Assembly: GCA_965117015.1 (NCBI GenBank)
Contig: OZ220747.1
Coordinates: 1,426,001 to 1,490,000, forward strand
Source: Aldehydirespirator sp965117015
Lineage (GTDB): Bacteria > Actinomycetota > Acidimicrobiia > Acidimicrobiales > Aldehydirespiratoraceae
Length of the DNA stretch: 64,000 bases
Reading direction: 5' to 3'
This document shows positions 50,676-57,988 of the stretch, one piece after another; within the stretch, counting starts at the first letter, position 1, and every line of letters begins with the position of its first letter. Below the pieces are notes generated by a model, which was not told the origin of the DNA, ran no database searches, and saw only the letters and a list, made by a program, of their open reading frames with translations. Position numbers and translations under genes: made by a program.

Positions 50676-50767
50676 TCCGGCCGGCGGGTCCTGTCGTCGA
50701 GCCGAGATGACCGACACGGGCTTCGCCCTATTCGTCGGTCATCTGACTCGCCGCCACCCCCCGGCCT
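50676..50767. repeat. 92-bp dispersed hairpin repeat, copy 1
   Basis: Identical over 92 bases to 57730-57821, in the same orientation. It contains GATGACCGAC (50706-50715) and its inverted copy GTCGGTCATC (50734-50743) with an inner GGGC-TTC-GCCC stem, and outer CCGGCCGG/CCGGCC arms. It begins 18 bases after the hydrolase stop codon. The second copy begins 17 bases after the amidohydrolase stop, so both sit as 3' elements. Confidence 0.9.
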
Positions 50768-50937
50768 GCCGGTAGTAGTCAAGCCGTCATCACGTGGCCC
50801 CGATAGGCATCACGTGAACCGCCAGGCCGGGGGGCGTGTACGGCTAGGCGGGAGACGGCGGTGGTCGACTTGCGAGCGAGTAGGGCGGAGCCCGTGCGAG
50901 CAAGCGACCGCCGGCGGCCACCCGCCGGGCGGGCAGG
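50768..50937. other. Gene-free segment with several inverted repeats
   Basis: Between convergent hydrolase and gamma-glutamyltransferase genes. It holds CATCACGTG twice in tandem (near 50790 and 50808), a stem of GGTCG-CTTGC type arms against GCAAG-CGACC (near 50861-50910, one bulged base) with an inner GGGC-GGA-GCCC, and CCCGCC-GGGCGGG just before the next stop. No start codon with a plausible reading frame is seen. Termination for both genes is the simplest role. Confidence 0.5.
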
Positions 50938-52482
50938 TCAGTCAGTCACCCCGATAACGGCCGAGGTTCCGTCGCGGCGGGGATCGCTGGCCGCAGTCAG
51001 CGTTTCGGCCCGTCGCAGGATCGCTTGGGCGCCGCCGAAGCCCCCGATCACGTCGGCTGTGTCCATCATCTCGTATCCCGAGGCTTCGATGGCGGCTCGC
51101 CAGGCCGGCTCGAGGCTCGCCTCGGCAGTGACTTGCCCGTCGCCGATCAGGCGGAACCGGCCGGCTTCGACCGCGGCAGGCAGGCCTGCGCCGCCGAGTA
51201 CGCGGTGCAGGATCTGCAACTGGCCCTGGGGCTGCATGATGCCGCCCACTACTCCCATGCCCAGCATGGGTTGGCCGTTCTCGAGCACGAGCGTGGGAAC
51301 GATCGTGTGGTAGGGGCGCTTGCTGGGTGCCACCGCGTTCGGGTGGCTCAGATCGGTGGAGAAGCCCCGACCCCGGCTTTGCAGCACGAAGCCGCCTTCC
51401 GGCACGGTCACTCCCGACCCGAACCGGTCGCACACGCTGGAGGTCAGCACGACTGCCTGCTCGGCGGTGAACACGACGGTGAACACTGTTCCCGGCCCCA
51501 GCGGCATCGGCCCGTGCCGCGGCGCACCGGTCATCCGGGCCAGCATCTCGTCGTATTCGGGCACCTCGGCTGCGGCTGGGTCGGCCAGACAGTCGAGAGC
51601 GACCGCGAAGGCCCTGTCGAGCGCCTCGACCATGGACGCCGCCGCCTCGACTCCGGCATCGTCCCCGGTGGCACCGAGCAGGCCCCGGTCGTGCACCCAT
51701 TCGGCGGCGAGAGCGGTGACCGCGCCCTGGCACGGCGGCGGCACGGTGATCAACTCGTGGTCGCCCAGACCTGCCCGCAGCGGCTCCACCCAAGAACTGC
51801 GATGATCCGAGAGGTCGTCGACGTGCAGGCTCCCGCCCGCGGCGGCGGTCGCATCAGCAATGGCCCGGGCCAGCGGGCCCCGGTAGAGCGCGTCGGGGCC
51901 GTCGGTGGCTATCTGCTCCAGGACCGCGGCGAGGGCGGGGTTGCGCCACCGCTCTCCCGGTGCCGGAGCTGTGCCGTCCGGGAAGTAGAAGACCTCACCC
52001 GCGGCGTCCAGCCGGACTCGGGAACCCTCCCATAGCCGGCTCCCGGTCACGCCGACCTCGACGCCGTCGGTCGCGGCTTCGATGGCCGGCTCGAACAGTG
52101 ACGGCCACGGCAACCGGCCGAACCGGCCGTGCAGGTCCTCCCACGCGGCCACCGCCCCCGGCACGGTCACCGCCCATCCGCCGACGGAGGGCACGAAGCC
52201 GTGGCCGTTGTCGGGCACCGTCTCCGGGTCGGTGCGCCGCCCGGAGCGCCCGCTGCCGTTGAGCGCCGAGACCCCCTCGCGTGTCGCCACGACAGCCATC
52301 AGATCGCCACCGACGCCGGTGCCGGTGGGCTCCACCACCCCCATGACCGCATCGGCCCCGATGACCGCGTCTACCGCCGATCCTCCCTCACTCAGCAGAC
52401 GGACGGCTGCCTCTGTCGCCCGCGCATGCCCGGCGGCCACGGCGGCCCCCGATACGCCGGGGCTGGTGTCGTGGGGGAGCAC
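50938..52482 (-). CDS. Gamma-glutamyltransferase-family protein (YwrD-like)
   Basis: 514 residues from GTG. N-terminal G-G-S-A-V-D-A-V-I-G-A and G-T-G-V-G-G-D-L-M match the large-subunit half. The region where autocleavage exposes the nucleophilic threonine reads G-P-G-T-V-F-T-V-V-F, one residue shorter than the usual T-V-Y-x-T-V-V-D, so maturation and activity are uncertain. The C-terminal half has R-P-Y-H-T-I-V-P-T-L and G-V-V-G-G-I-M-Q-P-Q-G-Q, typical of the YwrD branch rather than classical GGT. No signal peptide is visible. Confidence 0.83.
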   Translation of the reverse strand: MLPHDTSPGVSGAAVAAGHARATEAAVRLLSEGGSAVDAVIGADAVMGVVEPTGTGVGGDLMAVVATREGVSALNGSGRSGRRTDPETVPDNGHGFVPSVGGWAVTVPGAVAAWEDLHGRFGRLPWPSLFEPAIEAATDGVEVGVTGSRLWEGSRVRLDAAGEVFYFPDGTAPAPGERWRNPALAAVLEQIATDGPDALYRGPLARAIADATAAAGGSLHVDDLSDHRSSWVEPLRAGLGDHELITVPPPCQGAVTALAAEWVHDRGLLGATGDDAGVEAAASMVEALDRAFAVALDCLADPAAAEVPEYDEMLARMTGAPRHGPMPLGPGTVFTVVFTAEQAVVLTSSVCDRFGSGVTVPEGGFVLQSRGRGFSTDLSHPNAVAPSKRPYHTIVPTLVLENGQPMLGMGVVGGIMQPQGQLQILHRVLGGAGLPAAVEAGRFRLIGDGQVTAEASLEPAWRAAIEASGYEMMDTADVIGGFGGAQAILRRAETLTAASDPRRDGTSAVIGVTD

Positions 52483-52547
52483 GGCGCATAGTGTCGCGCC
52501 TCGCGGACCAAGCCGCGAATCGGCGGCGGCGGCAGTTCTGGTCCCGT

Positions 52548-52970
52548 CTACATCAGCAAGTAGGGCGTGGGCACCACTTCGTGCTTCCAGGGATTTACGG
52601 TCAGGAGAAGCCCCTGGAGCGTGTAGGCGCCCAGCAGGGGACGGGCGTCATCGTCACCGAAGATCACCCACGTAATGGCACTGCGCCCGCTCACGGTGGC
52701 CCGGGCCTCTCCCATGTCGTAGATGGCGGTCCGCCCGTCGGCCAGTTCCATCTCGACCTTCACCTTGGGTACGACTCCCAACTCGTGGAGCAGGCCGGCT
52801 GGCACAGACGTGCAGCTGCTGCCCGTGTCCACTAGGGCTTCCAGATGCAAGGACCTCTCGCCGTCCATGCTGTCGAGCCGGATCGGCCAGTCGAATGTGC
52901 CCACCGGTCCCTCCCAGTCCTTGAAGGGCAGCCACATCCGCCCTCTTGTTCGCTCACCGGTGCTTGTCAT
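52548..52970 (-). CDS. Retropepsin-like aspartic protease-fold protein
   Basis: 140 residues from the ATG at 52970. The active-site form A-L-V-D-T-G-S-S-C-T-S-V-P near residue 46 is the D-T-G signature of single-domain (clan AA) aspartic proteases. It is followed by Y-D-M-G-E-A and a hydrophobic L-L-G-A-Y-T-L-Q-G-L near the C-terminus that corresponds to the family's I-(I/L)-G-x-x-x-L segment. Such proteins act as dimers. No signal peptide, so it is cytoplasmic. A near-consensus promoter lies directly upstream and the transcript is probably leaderless. Confidence 0.78.
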   Translation of the reverse strand: MTSTGERTRGRMWLPFKDWEGPVGTFDWPIRLDSMDGERSLHLEALVDTGSSCTSVPAGLLHELGVVPKVKVEMELADGRTAIYDMGEARATVSGRSAITWVIFGDDDARPLLGAYTLQGLLLTVNPWKHEVVPTPYLLM

Positions 52971-52978
52971 TGCATTTC

Positions 52979-53007
52979 ATTATACACCGTTACAAGTGCC
53001 CGCACAA
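52979..53007 (-). promoter_or_regulatory. Sigma-70-type promoter for the aspartic protease-like gene
   Basis: On the minus strand, TTGTGC (53007-53002) and TATAAT (52984-52979) are separated by exactly 17 bases. The start codon at 52970 follows the -10 hexamer by eight bases, so transcription should begin at or next to the ATG, giving a leaderless mRNA, a common arrangement in actinobacteria. Confidence 0.75.
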
Positions 53008-53072
53008 CCACGGGTTGCCGCTCTCGTGGTCTTGGCAGTTAGCGCTGGCTGATGAGATGTCATATGCGGCGG

Positions 53073-53081
53073 TTGTATACA
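53073..53081 (+). promoter_or_regulatory. TTGTATACA operator-like site before the VOC gene
   Basis: TTGTATACA ends 10 bases before the GTG start at 53092. It contains the same TGTATACA palindrome as at 42833 and 47856. Its place suggests it covers the -10 region of a short-leader or leaderless transcript, where a bound repressor would block initiation. Confidence 0.55.
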
Positions 53082-53091
53082 GTCAGTCGCC

Positions 53092-53532
53092 GTGGCTGCC
53101 CGGCTCCGACACCTTGCGATTTCCGTGCCCGACGTGGCCGCGGCCCAGGCCTTCTTCGAGCAGGCCTTCGGCATGACCAAGGCCGGCGACGCCGGTCGCG
53201 GGGTGTACATGACCGACGGCGTGATGAACGTCGCCCTGCTTCACTTCGGCGACGACCCTGTGGTCGGGGTCACTGAGGACGGTTCGGAGCCCTTCTACGG
53301 GCTCTACCACTTCGGCATGTGGGTCGACGACCTTGAGGAGGCCTCCGAACAGGTGGAGCGGGCCGGGGCCGAGCACCTGAGAGGCCGGCGGCCCGACGAG
53401 CCCAACCGCTACTACGAGGTCAAGTACCGCTCACCCGACGGCCTGGTGTTCGATCTGACCACCTCGGGCTGGATCGGGGCGCTGCGAGACCCTGCGGAGC
53501 CCGATCCGGCAGATTCCGGTGACACGAGCTGA
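53092..53532 (+). CDS. VOC (glyoxalase/bleomycin-resistance) superfamily protein
   Basis: 146 residues from GTG. R-L-R-H-L-A-I-S-V-P-D-V begins the fold with a metal-type histidine at residue 6-7. Y-H-F-G-M-W-V-D-D-L starts the second half with another histidine, and a final glutamate position is replaced by V-F-D-L. Members are dioxygenases, isomerases or lyases. First of a tightly packed run with a flavin monooxygenase, RidA and an epimerase, so it probably handles an oxygenated intermediate. Confidence 0.85.
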   Translation: MAARLRHLAISVPDVAAAQAFFEQAFGMTKAGDAGRGVYMTDGVMNVALLHFGDDPVVGVTEDGSEPFYGLYHFGMWVDDLEEASEQVERAGAEHLRGRRPDEPNRYYEVKYRSPDGLVFDLTTSGWIGALRDPAEPDPADSGDTS

Positions 53533-54727
53533 CGACCGGGTTCTGATCGCCGGTGCCGGGCCGGTGGGGCTGGTGCTGGCCCTGTCGCTGGCCCGCCGCG
53601 GCCACCGGGTGACCGTGGTGGAGAAACTGGTCGATCTACTCGACCAGGTTCGCCGGGCCGGCACCATCCACGCGGCCACGCTGGAGATGCTCGACCACAT
53701 CGGCCTGTACGACCGCCTCGAGCGCCGGGGGCTCGTGGCTCCCCTGGTGCATTACTGGGACCGGGGCGACCCCGAGCCCATTGCGGTGTTCGACCACGCC
53801 GTGCTGGCCGGCGACACCCGTTTCCCGCACGCGCTGCAGTGCGACCGCCTGAAGCTCATCGAAGAGGCGTTGAAGATGGCTTCGGACACCGATCTGATCG
53901 AGATCCGCGTCGGCACCGAGCTGGTCGGCTTCGAACAGGACGGCGATTCGGTCACCGCGGTGGTCGAGACGGCCGACGGCGAGCGGCAGGAACTGCGGGG
54001 CACCCATCTCGTCGGGTGCGAGGGCGCCCACAGCGTCGTGCGCAAGCAGCTCGGCATCGATTTCGAGGGCTTCGCCTTCCCCGATCGCACGATGACGCTC
54101 AGCGTGGTGTTCGACTTCGACTCGCTGCAGCCCTACGGCTTGCGCAACTACATCCTCGACCCGGTGGAGTGGGCCAACCTGTTCAGGTGGACCGACTTCT
54201 GGCGGGTGGTGCTGCCCGCCGATGTCGACGCCGACCCCGACACCCTTCTCGACGACGATGTCATCGAGGCCGGGCTGCAGAGGTTCCATCCGATCGGAGC
54301 GCCCTACGAGGTGGTGTCCAAGTCCCTCTACACCGTGCACCAGCGGGTGGCCGAGACGTTCCGGGCGGGGCGGGTGCTGCTGGCCGGCGACGCGGCCCAC
54401 GTCAACAGCCCGATCGGCGCGATGGGCATGAACAGCGGCATCCACGATGCTGTCAACCTGGCGGCCAAGCTGTCGTCGGTGCTGCACCGTGAGGCCGCCG
54501 ACCAGGTGCTTGACCGCTACGTGCGCCAGCGCCGTCATGTGGCCGTGACCCACGTGCAGGCCATCACCATCCGCAACAAGAAGCTGATGGCCGAGGCCGA
54601 CCCGGGCACGCGGCGGCGCAACCGCGACGAGCTGCGGCGGGCCGCCGACGATCCCGCCCTGGCCCGGGAGTTCCTGCTGCGGGCCTCTCTCATCTCCAGC
54701 GTCCGCGAAGCCGCGGAGATCGCCTGA
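53519..54727 (+). CDS. FAD-dependent aromatic-type monooxygenase (PheA/UbiH family)
   Basis: 402 residues from GTG, overlapping the VOC gene by 14 bases. The FAD motifs are L-I-A-G-A-G-P-V-G-L near residue 10, the D-G-like segment G-C-E-G-A-H-S-V-V-R-K near 165, and A-G-D-A-A-H-V-N-S-P-I-G-A-M-G-M-N near 285. These define single-component flavoprotein hydroxylases. The P-I-G-A-M-G-M-N-S-G-I-H-D version is typical. The substrate is probably an aromatic or heteroaromatic ring or an enol, not determined. Confidence 0.88.
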   Translation: MTRADDRVLIAGAGPVGLVLALSLARRGHRVTVVEKLVDLLDQVRRAGTIHAATLEMLDHIGLYDRLERRGLVAPLVHYWDRGDPEPIAVFDHAVLAGDTRFPHALQCDRLKLIEEALKMASDTDLIEIRVGTELVGFEQDGDSVTAVVETADGERQELRGTHLVGCEGAHSVVRKQLGIDFEGFAFPDRTMTLSVVFDFDSLQPYGLRNYILDPVEWANLFRWTDFWRVVLPADVDADPDTLLDDDVIEAGLQRFHPIGAPYEVVSKSLYTVHQRVAETFRAGRVLLAGDAAHVNSPIGAMGMNSGIHDAVNLAAKLSSVLHREAADQVLDRYVRQRRHVAVTHVQAITIRNKKLMAEADPGTRRRNRDELRRAADDPALAREFLLRASLISSVREAAEIA

Positions 54728-55209
54728 TGGCGGCCGGCGCGATCGAGGCCAGGCTGGCTGAGCTGGGTCTGAGTCTGCCCGAGCCGCGCCGGTTCCCGAG
54801 CGAGAACCGTCAGGGGTGCGTGCGGGTCGGCAGCGTGGTGTTCGTGTCGGGCCACGGCCCGCACCATCCCGGCATGGACATCGTGCGCCGGGGCAAGCTC
54901 GGCGCTGAGCTGTCCGTCGAGCAGGGCTACGAGGTGGCCAAGGCCTGCGGGCTGTCCATCCTGGCCACCCTGCGGGCCGAGTTCGGCGACCTCGACCGGA
55001 TCAGCAGGGTGGTGAGGCTGCTGGGCATGGTGAACTGCACGCCGGAGTTCGAGCTGATGCCCAAGGTCATCGACGGCGCCTCCGACCTGTTCTTCGAGTT
55101 GTTCGGCCCCGAGCGGGGCCGTCACGCCCGGGCGGCGGTGGGCATGGCCAGCCTGCCCCGCCAGCAGCCGGTCGAGATCAGCGGAGAGTTCGAGGTGTTG
55201 GACCCATGA
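54727..55209 (+). CDS. RidA/YjgF-family protein
   Basis: 160 residues from ATG (TGATG overlap with the monooxygenase). C-V-R-V-G-S-V-V-F-V-S-G-H-G and D-L-D-R-I-S-R-V-V-R follow the family. It is longer than RidA itself (about 128) by an N-terminal extension and matches the longer group found in catabolic operons, where members deaminate imines or act on aminoacrylate-type products. The gene order supports a nitrogen-containing substrate for this pathway. Confidence 0.87.
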   Translation: MAAGAIEARLAELGLSLPEPRRFPSENRQGCVRVGSVVFVSGHGPHHPGMDIVRRGKLGAELSVEQGYEVAKACGLSILATLRAEFGDLDRISRVVRLLGMVNCTPEFELMPKVIDGASDLFFELFGPERGRHARAAVGMASLPRQQPVEISGEFEVLDP

Positions 55210-56153
55210 CCACCCTGGTGACCGGTATCGGACTGGTGGGGACGTCCTTCGCCCGCTGCGCGTTGCAACGGGGCGAGCCGGTCGTCTTCCTGGACCTGCA
55301 GTCCCGGGATGAGTACCTGCGGGAGCGTCTCGGGCCGGTGGCGGCCGGCCTTCCCACCGTGAAGGCCGACATCCGCGATCTGTCGGCGCTGGTCACGGCC
55401 ATGCGGGACCACAAGGTGGACACGGTCGTGCACACTGCCGGGCTGATCGGCGACAGCGTGTCGCGGCCGCTCTACACCGGGCTCGAGGTCAACGTCACCG
55501 GCACGATCAACGTCCTGGAGGCGGTCCGGCTCGCCCGGGTGCGCCGGCTGGTGCACATCAGCAGCTTCGCGGTGTACGACCGGCGCCGGGCCAGGGGTGC
55601 GCCCATCACCGAGGACGCGCCCCGGGGGCCGGGACGGGCCTACGGCAACTCGAAGGTCATCAAGGAGTTGGTCGCGGAGAGCTACCAGAAGGAGTTCGGT
55701 TTCGAGCTGGCCATCCTGCGACCGGCCAACGCCTACGGGTACGGGCACTTCGAAGGGGGATCCTTCGGGTCCAAGATCCAGGCCCTGCTCGAGGCCGGTC
55801 TGAAGGGCCAGACCGCCTTCGTCAAGCAGGAGCACACCATGGACTTCGAGTATGTGTACGACCTCGACGTGGGCCGGGCCGTGGACCTGGCCTCCACCGT
55901 GGACCTGCCGGAGCCGGCGGTCCTCAACATCGGCACCGGCGCAATCACCTCCTTCGACGATCTGGTGGCCGCGGCCCGGAAGATCTGCGGGGACCTCAAG
56001 GTGCAGGTGATCCCCGGCGCTCCTCCCGCGGTGTCGGCCGGCGACCCGCTCGATCTGTCCCGGGCCGAGGCTGTGCTGGGCTGGACGCCCACTTTCGACA
56101 TGGAGGCCGGCCTGAGCCACTACGCGTTCGAGCTCCGGAGGCTGGCGACATGA
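55206..56153 (+). CDS. NAD-dependent epimerase/dehydratase (extended SDR)
   Basis: 315 residues from ATG, overlapping ridA-like stop as ATGA. Rossmann motif V-T-G-I-G-L-V-G-T-S, and the catalytic region has H-I-S-S-F-A-V-Y-D and R-A-Y-G-N-S-K-V-I-K. The N-terminus parallels the protein at 40566, and the two are likely paralogues in the same accessory region. Substrate unknown. Confidence 0.86.
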   Translation: MTTLVTGIGLVGTSFARCALQRGEPVVFLDLQSRDEYLRERLGPVAAGLPTVKADIRDLSALVTAMRDHKVDTVVHTAGLIGDSVSRPLYTGLEVNVTGTINVLEAVRLARVRRLVHISSFAVYDRRRARGAPITEDAPRGPGRAYGNSKVIKELVAESYQKEFGFELAILRPANAYGYGHFEGGSFGSKIQALLEAGLKGQTAFVKQEHTMDFEYVYDLDVGRAVDLASTVDLPEPAVLNIGTGAITSFDDLVAAARKICGDLKVQVIPGAPPAVSAGDPLDLSRAEAVLGWTPTFDMEAGLSHYAFELRRLAT

Positions 56154-56163
56154 CCCCATTCCG

Positions 56164-56283
56164 GAATTGGCAGCGGTGGGTGCCCGTTTGGGCGTCCTGG
56201 GCTGCCAGTTCGGCGGTGGCGTCGAGTCGTGGCGGGAATTGGCAGCGGTGGGTGCCCGTTTGAGCGTCCTGGGCTGCCAATTC
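56164..56283. repeat. Two tandem nested palindromic elements
   Basis: Copy 1 is 56164-56211 and copy 2 56236-56283, 24 bases apart as at 22707-22824. Arms are GAATTGGCAGC and GCTGCCAGTTC (copy 1) or GCTGCCAATTC (copy 2). The 26-base interiors differ by one base and form their own stem (GGGTGCCC-GTTT-GGGCGTCC), unrelated in sequence to the interior at 22.7 kb. Located between the epimerase and amidohydrolase genes. Confidence 0.85.
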
Positions 56284-56317
56284 GGCGGTGGGGCGATGAG
56301 CCGGGGAGGCTGAACAG

Positions 56318-57712
56318 ATGATCGACTTGCTGGTTCGCAACGCCGACTGGCTCATCACCGTGGACCCCGAGCGCCGCATGGTGCGAGACGGGGCGCTGGC
56401 CGTGGACGGCGGCGGGATCATGGCGGTGGGGCCCACCGCCGAGGTGGAGGCCGCCGGCTACCGGGAGGCGGTCCGCACGATCGACGCCCGCGGCCGGCTG
56501 ATCACCCCAGGCTTCGTCGACAACCATCAGCATCTGGCCCCGTTCTTCGTGCGCGGTCTCGGCGACGACGTGCCCCTCAAGGTGTTCCTCCACGATCGCT
56601 GCTACCCGATGGAGGCCGGCGTCACCGACGAGGAGGCCTACCTGGCCGCCATGTGCGCCCTGCTGGAGTCGGTCCGCCACGGCACCACTACGGTGTGCGA
56701 CCCGGGCTCGCAGAATCCCGAGAACTCGGTCCGGGCCGCCGATGAGATCGGTTGCCGGGCGGTGCTGGCCCGCTCGCTAACCGACCTGGCCGGGGGCCGG
56801 GCGATGCCGGGCACCTTCGACTCCACCACCGACGACGCCATCGCGGACGGGCTGGCCTTCGTGGAGTCCCATGCGGGCGCGGCCGGCGGCCGGGTGCGGC
56901 CCTGGTTCTCGCTGCGCACCGAGCGCATGGTGTCGGACCGGCTGTGCCGCGCCGTCTCCGAGCTGGCCGCCGAACACGGCACCGGCGTCGTGTCCCACAT
57001 GATCTCCAACCGCGACTCGGTGGAGCACCACCAGCGGGTCTTCGACGGCGAGCGGCCCATCGCCCGCTACGAGCGCAACGGCGTGCTGGGCCCCAACGTG
57101 CAGCTGGTGCACTGCCACTTCCTCACCGACGACGAGTGCGATCTGCTGGCCGAGCGCCACGTGAAGGTGTCGATGTGCCCCACCGCCAGCGCGGTGTTCG
57201 GCTGGGGCGGCCTGCAGCGGGCCACCCACCTCAAGCTGCTGGAGCGGGGCGTGACCGTTGGGGTGGGCACCGACATCGGAGCCTGCTCGCACACCACCGA
57301 CATCCTGCGCATCGCCCAGTACTTCCGTGTCTACCGCGACATCTTCGAGGACGCCTCGCTGATGCCGGCCGAGACGATCCTGGAGCATCTCACCATCGAC
57401 GGCGCCCGCTCGGTGCTGTGGGACGACGAGGTCGGCTCCCTGGAGGCGGGCAAGCGGGCCGACTTCCTGCTGTTCGACCTCGACCGGCCCGAGTGGGTGC
57501 CGCTGCACAACCCGCTGTCGAACCTCTGCCACGGCGTGAGCGGCGACTCGGTCGACACCGTGGTGATCGACGGCAAGGTGATCGTGGAGGGCGGCGAGTT
57601 CGTCAATCTCGACGCCCGGGCCATCATGGCCCGAGGCCGCCAAGCCGCCAAGGCCGCCGCCGACCGCACCGGCCTATCCCAGTACGCACATCCCCGCTGG
57701 CCTGTGGTCTGA
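56318..57712 (+). CDS. Metal-dependent amidohydrolase/deaminase (chlorohydrolase family)
   Basis: 464 residues from ATG. Metal ligands: N-H-Q-H in G-F-V-D-N-H-Q-H-L near residue 72, H in V-V-S-H-M near 226, H in H-C-H-F near 264, and D in V-G-T-D-I-G-A-C-S-H-T near 320. This fits the ATZ/TRZ/SsnA/guanine-deaminase-like family, which hydrolyses amino or chloro groups on heterocycles. It closes the run starting with the VOC gene, though a 164-base gap with the palindromic elements separates it from the epimerase. Confidence 0.88.
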   Translation: MIDLLVRNADWLITVDPERRMVRDGALAVDGGGIMAVGPTAEVEAAGYREAVRTIDARGRLITPGFVDNHQHLAPFFVRGLGDDVPLKVFLHDRCYPMEAGVTDEEAYLAAMCALLESVRHGTTTVCDPGSQNPENSVRAADEIGCRAVLARSLTDLAGGRAMPGTFDSTTDDAIADGLAFVESHAGAAGGRVRPWFSLRTERMVSDRLCRAVSELAAEHGTGVVSHMISNRDSVEHHQRVFDGERPIARYERNGVLGPNVQLVHCHFLTDDECDLLAERHVKVSMCPTASAVFGWGGLQRATHLKLLERGVTVGVGTDIGACSHTTDILRIAQYFRVYRDIFEDASLMPAETILEHLTIDGARSVLWDDEVGSLEAGKRADFLLFDLDRPEWVPLHNPLSNLCHGVSGDSVDTVVIDGKVIVEGGEFVNLDARAIMARGRQAAKAAADRTGLSQYAHPRWPVV

Positions 57713-57729
57713 GCGGGGCCGTTTGGCCT

Positions 57730-57821
57730 TCCGGCCGGCGGGTCCTGTCGTCGAGCCGAGATGACCGACACGGGCTTCGCCCTATTCGTCGGTCATCTGA
57801 CTCGCCGCCACCCCCCGGCCT
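57730..57821. repeat. 92-bp dispersed hairpin repeat, copy 2
   Basis: Identical to 50676-50767. The inner hairpin arms are GATGACCGAC and GTCGGTCATC. An open frame starting at the ATG inside this repeat runs into the next gene, but it is an accident of the repeat and not a gene start. Confidence 0.9.
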
Positions 57822-57890
57822 CGCCGGTCGCCGCTGCTCTCGCGGATCTCTTACCTGAGCATGCGATCCTTGGGTCACTCCAGCCCCCAA

Positions 57891-57926
57891 CGGTGCCGAG
57901 GCCTCCCCCCAAGGGTCTCGGCACCG
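57891..57926 (+). terminator. 10-bp perfect-stem hairpin
   Basis: CGGTGCCGAG (57891-57900) and CTCGGCACCG (57917-57926) pair around 16 bases. An outer CTCCAG/CTGGAG pair brackets it. It lies between the amidohydrolase and the reductase gene, before the operator-like site, so it would end the upstream transcript. Confidence 0.65.
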
Positions 57927-57947
57927 CCGCGTCTGGAGCTGAACCGG

Positions 57948-57957
57948 CTGTATACCG
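57948..57957 (+). promoter_or_regulatory. TGTATACC operator-like site before the reductase gene
   Basis: CTGTATACCG lies 31 bases before the start at 57989 and differs from the TGTATACA palindrome by one base. It is the fourth intergenic occurrence of the GTATAC core in the region 42-58 kb. Confidence 0.45.
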
Positions 57958-57988
57958 TTTGGTCTGTTCCGCTGGCAGACTTGTCGCT

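Noticed and set aside
57761..57988. Upstream extension of the ketopantoate reductase-like gene to an ATG at 57761
   Set aside because: The extra 76 codons lie in the 92-bp repeat and the terminator hairpin. The family starts at the G-A-G-A-I-G-G Rossmann motif, so the GTG at 57989 is preferred.
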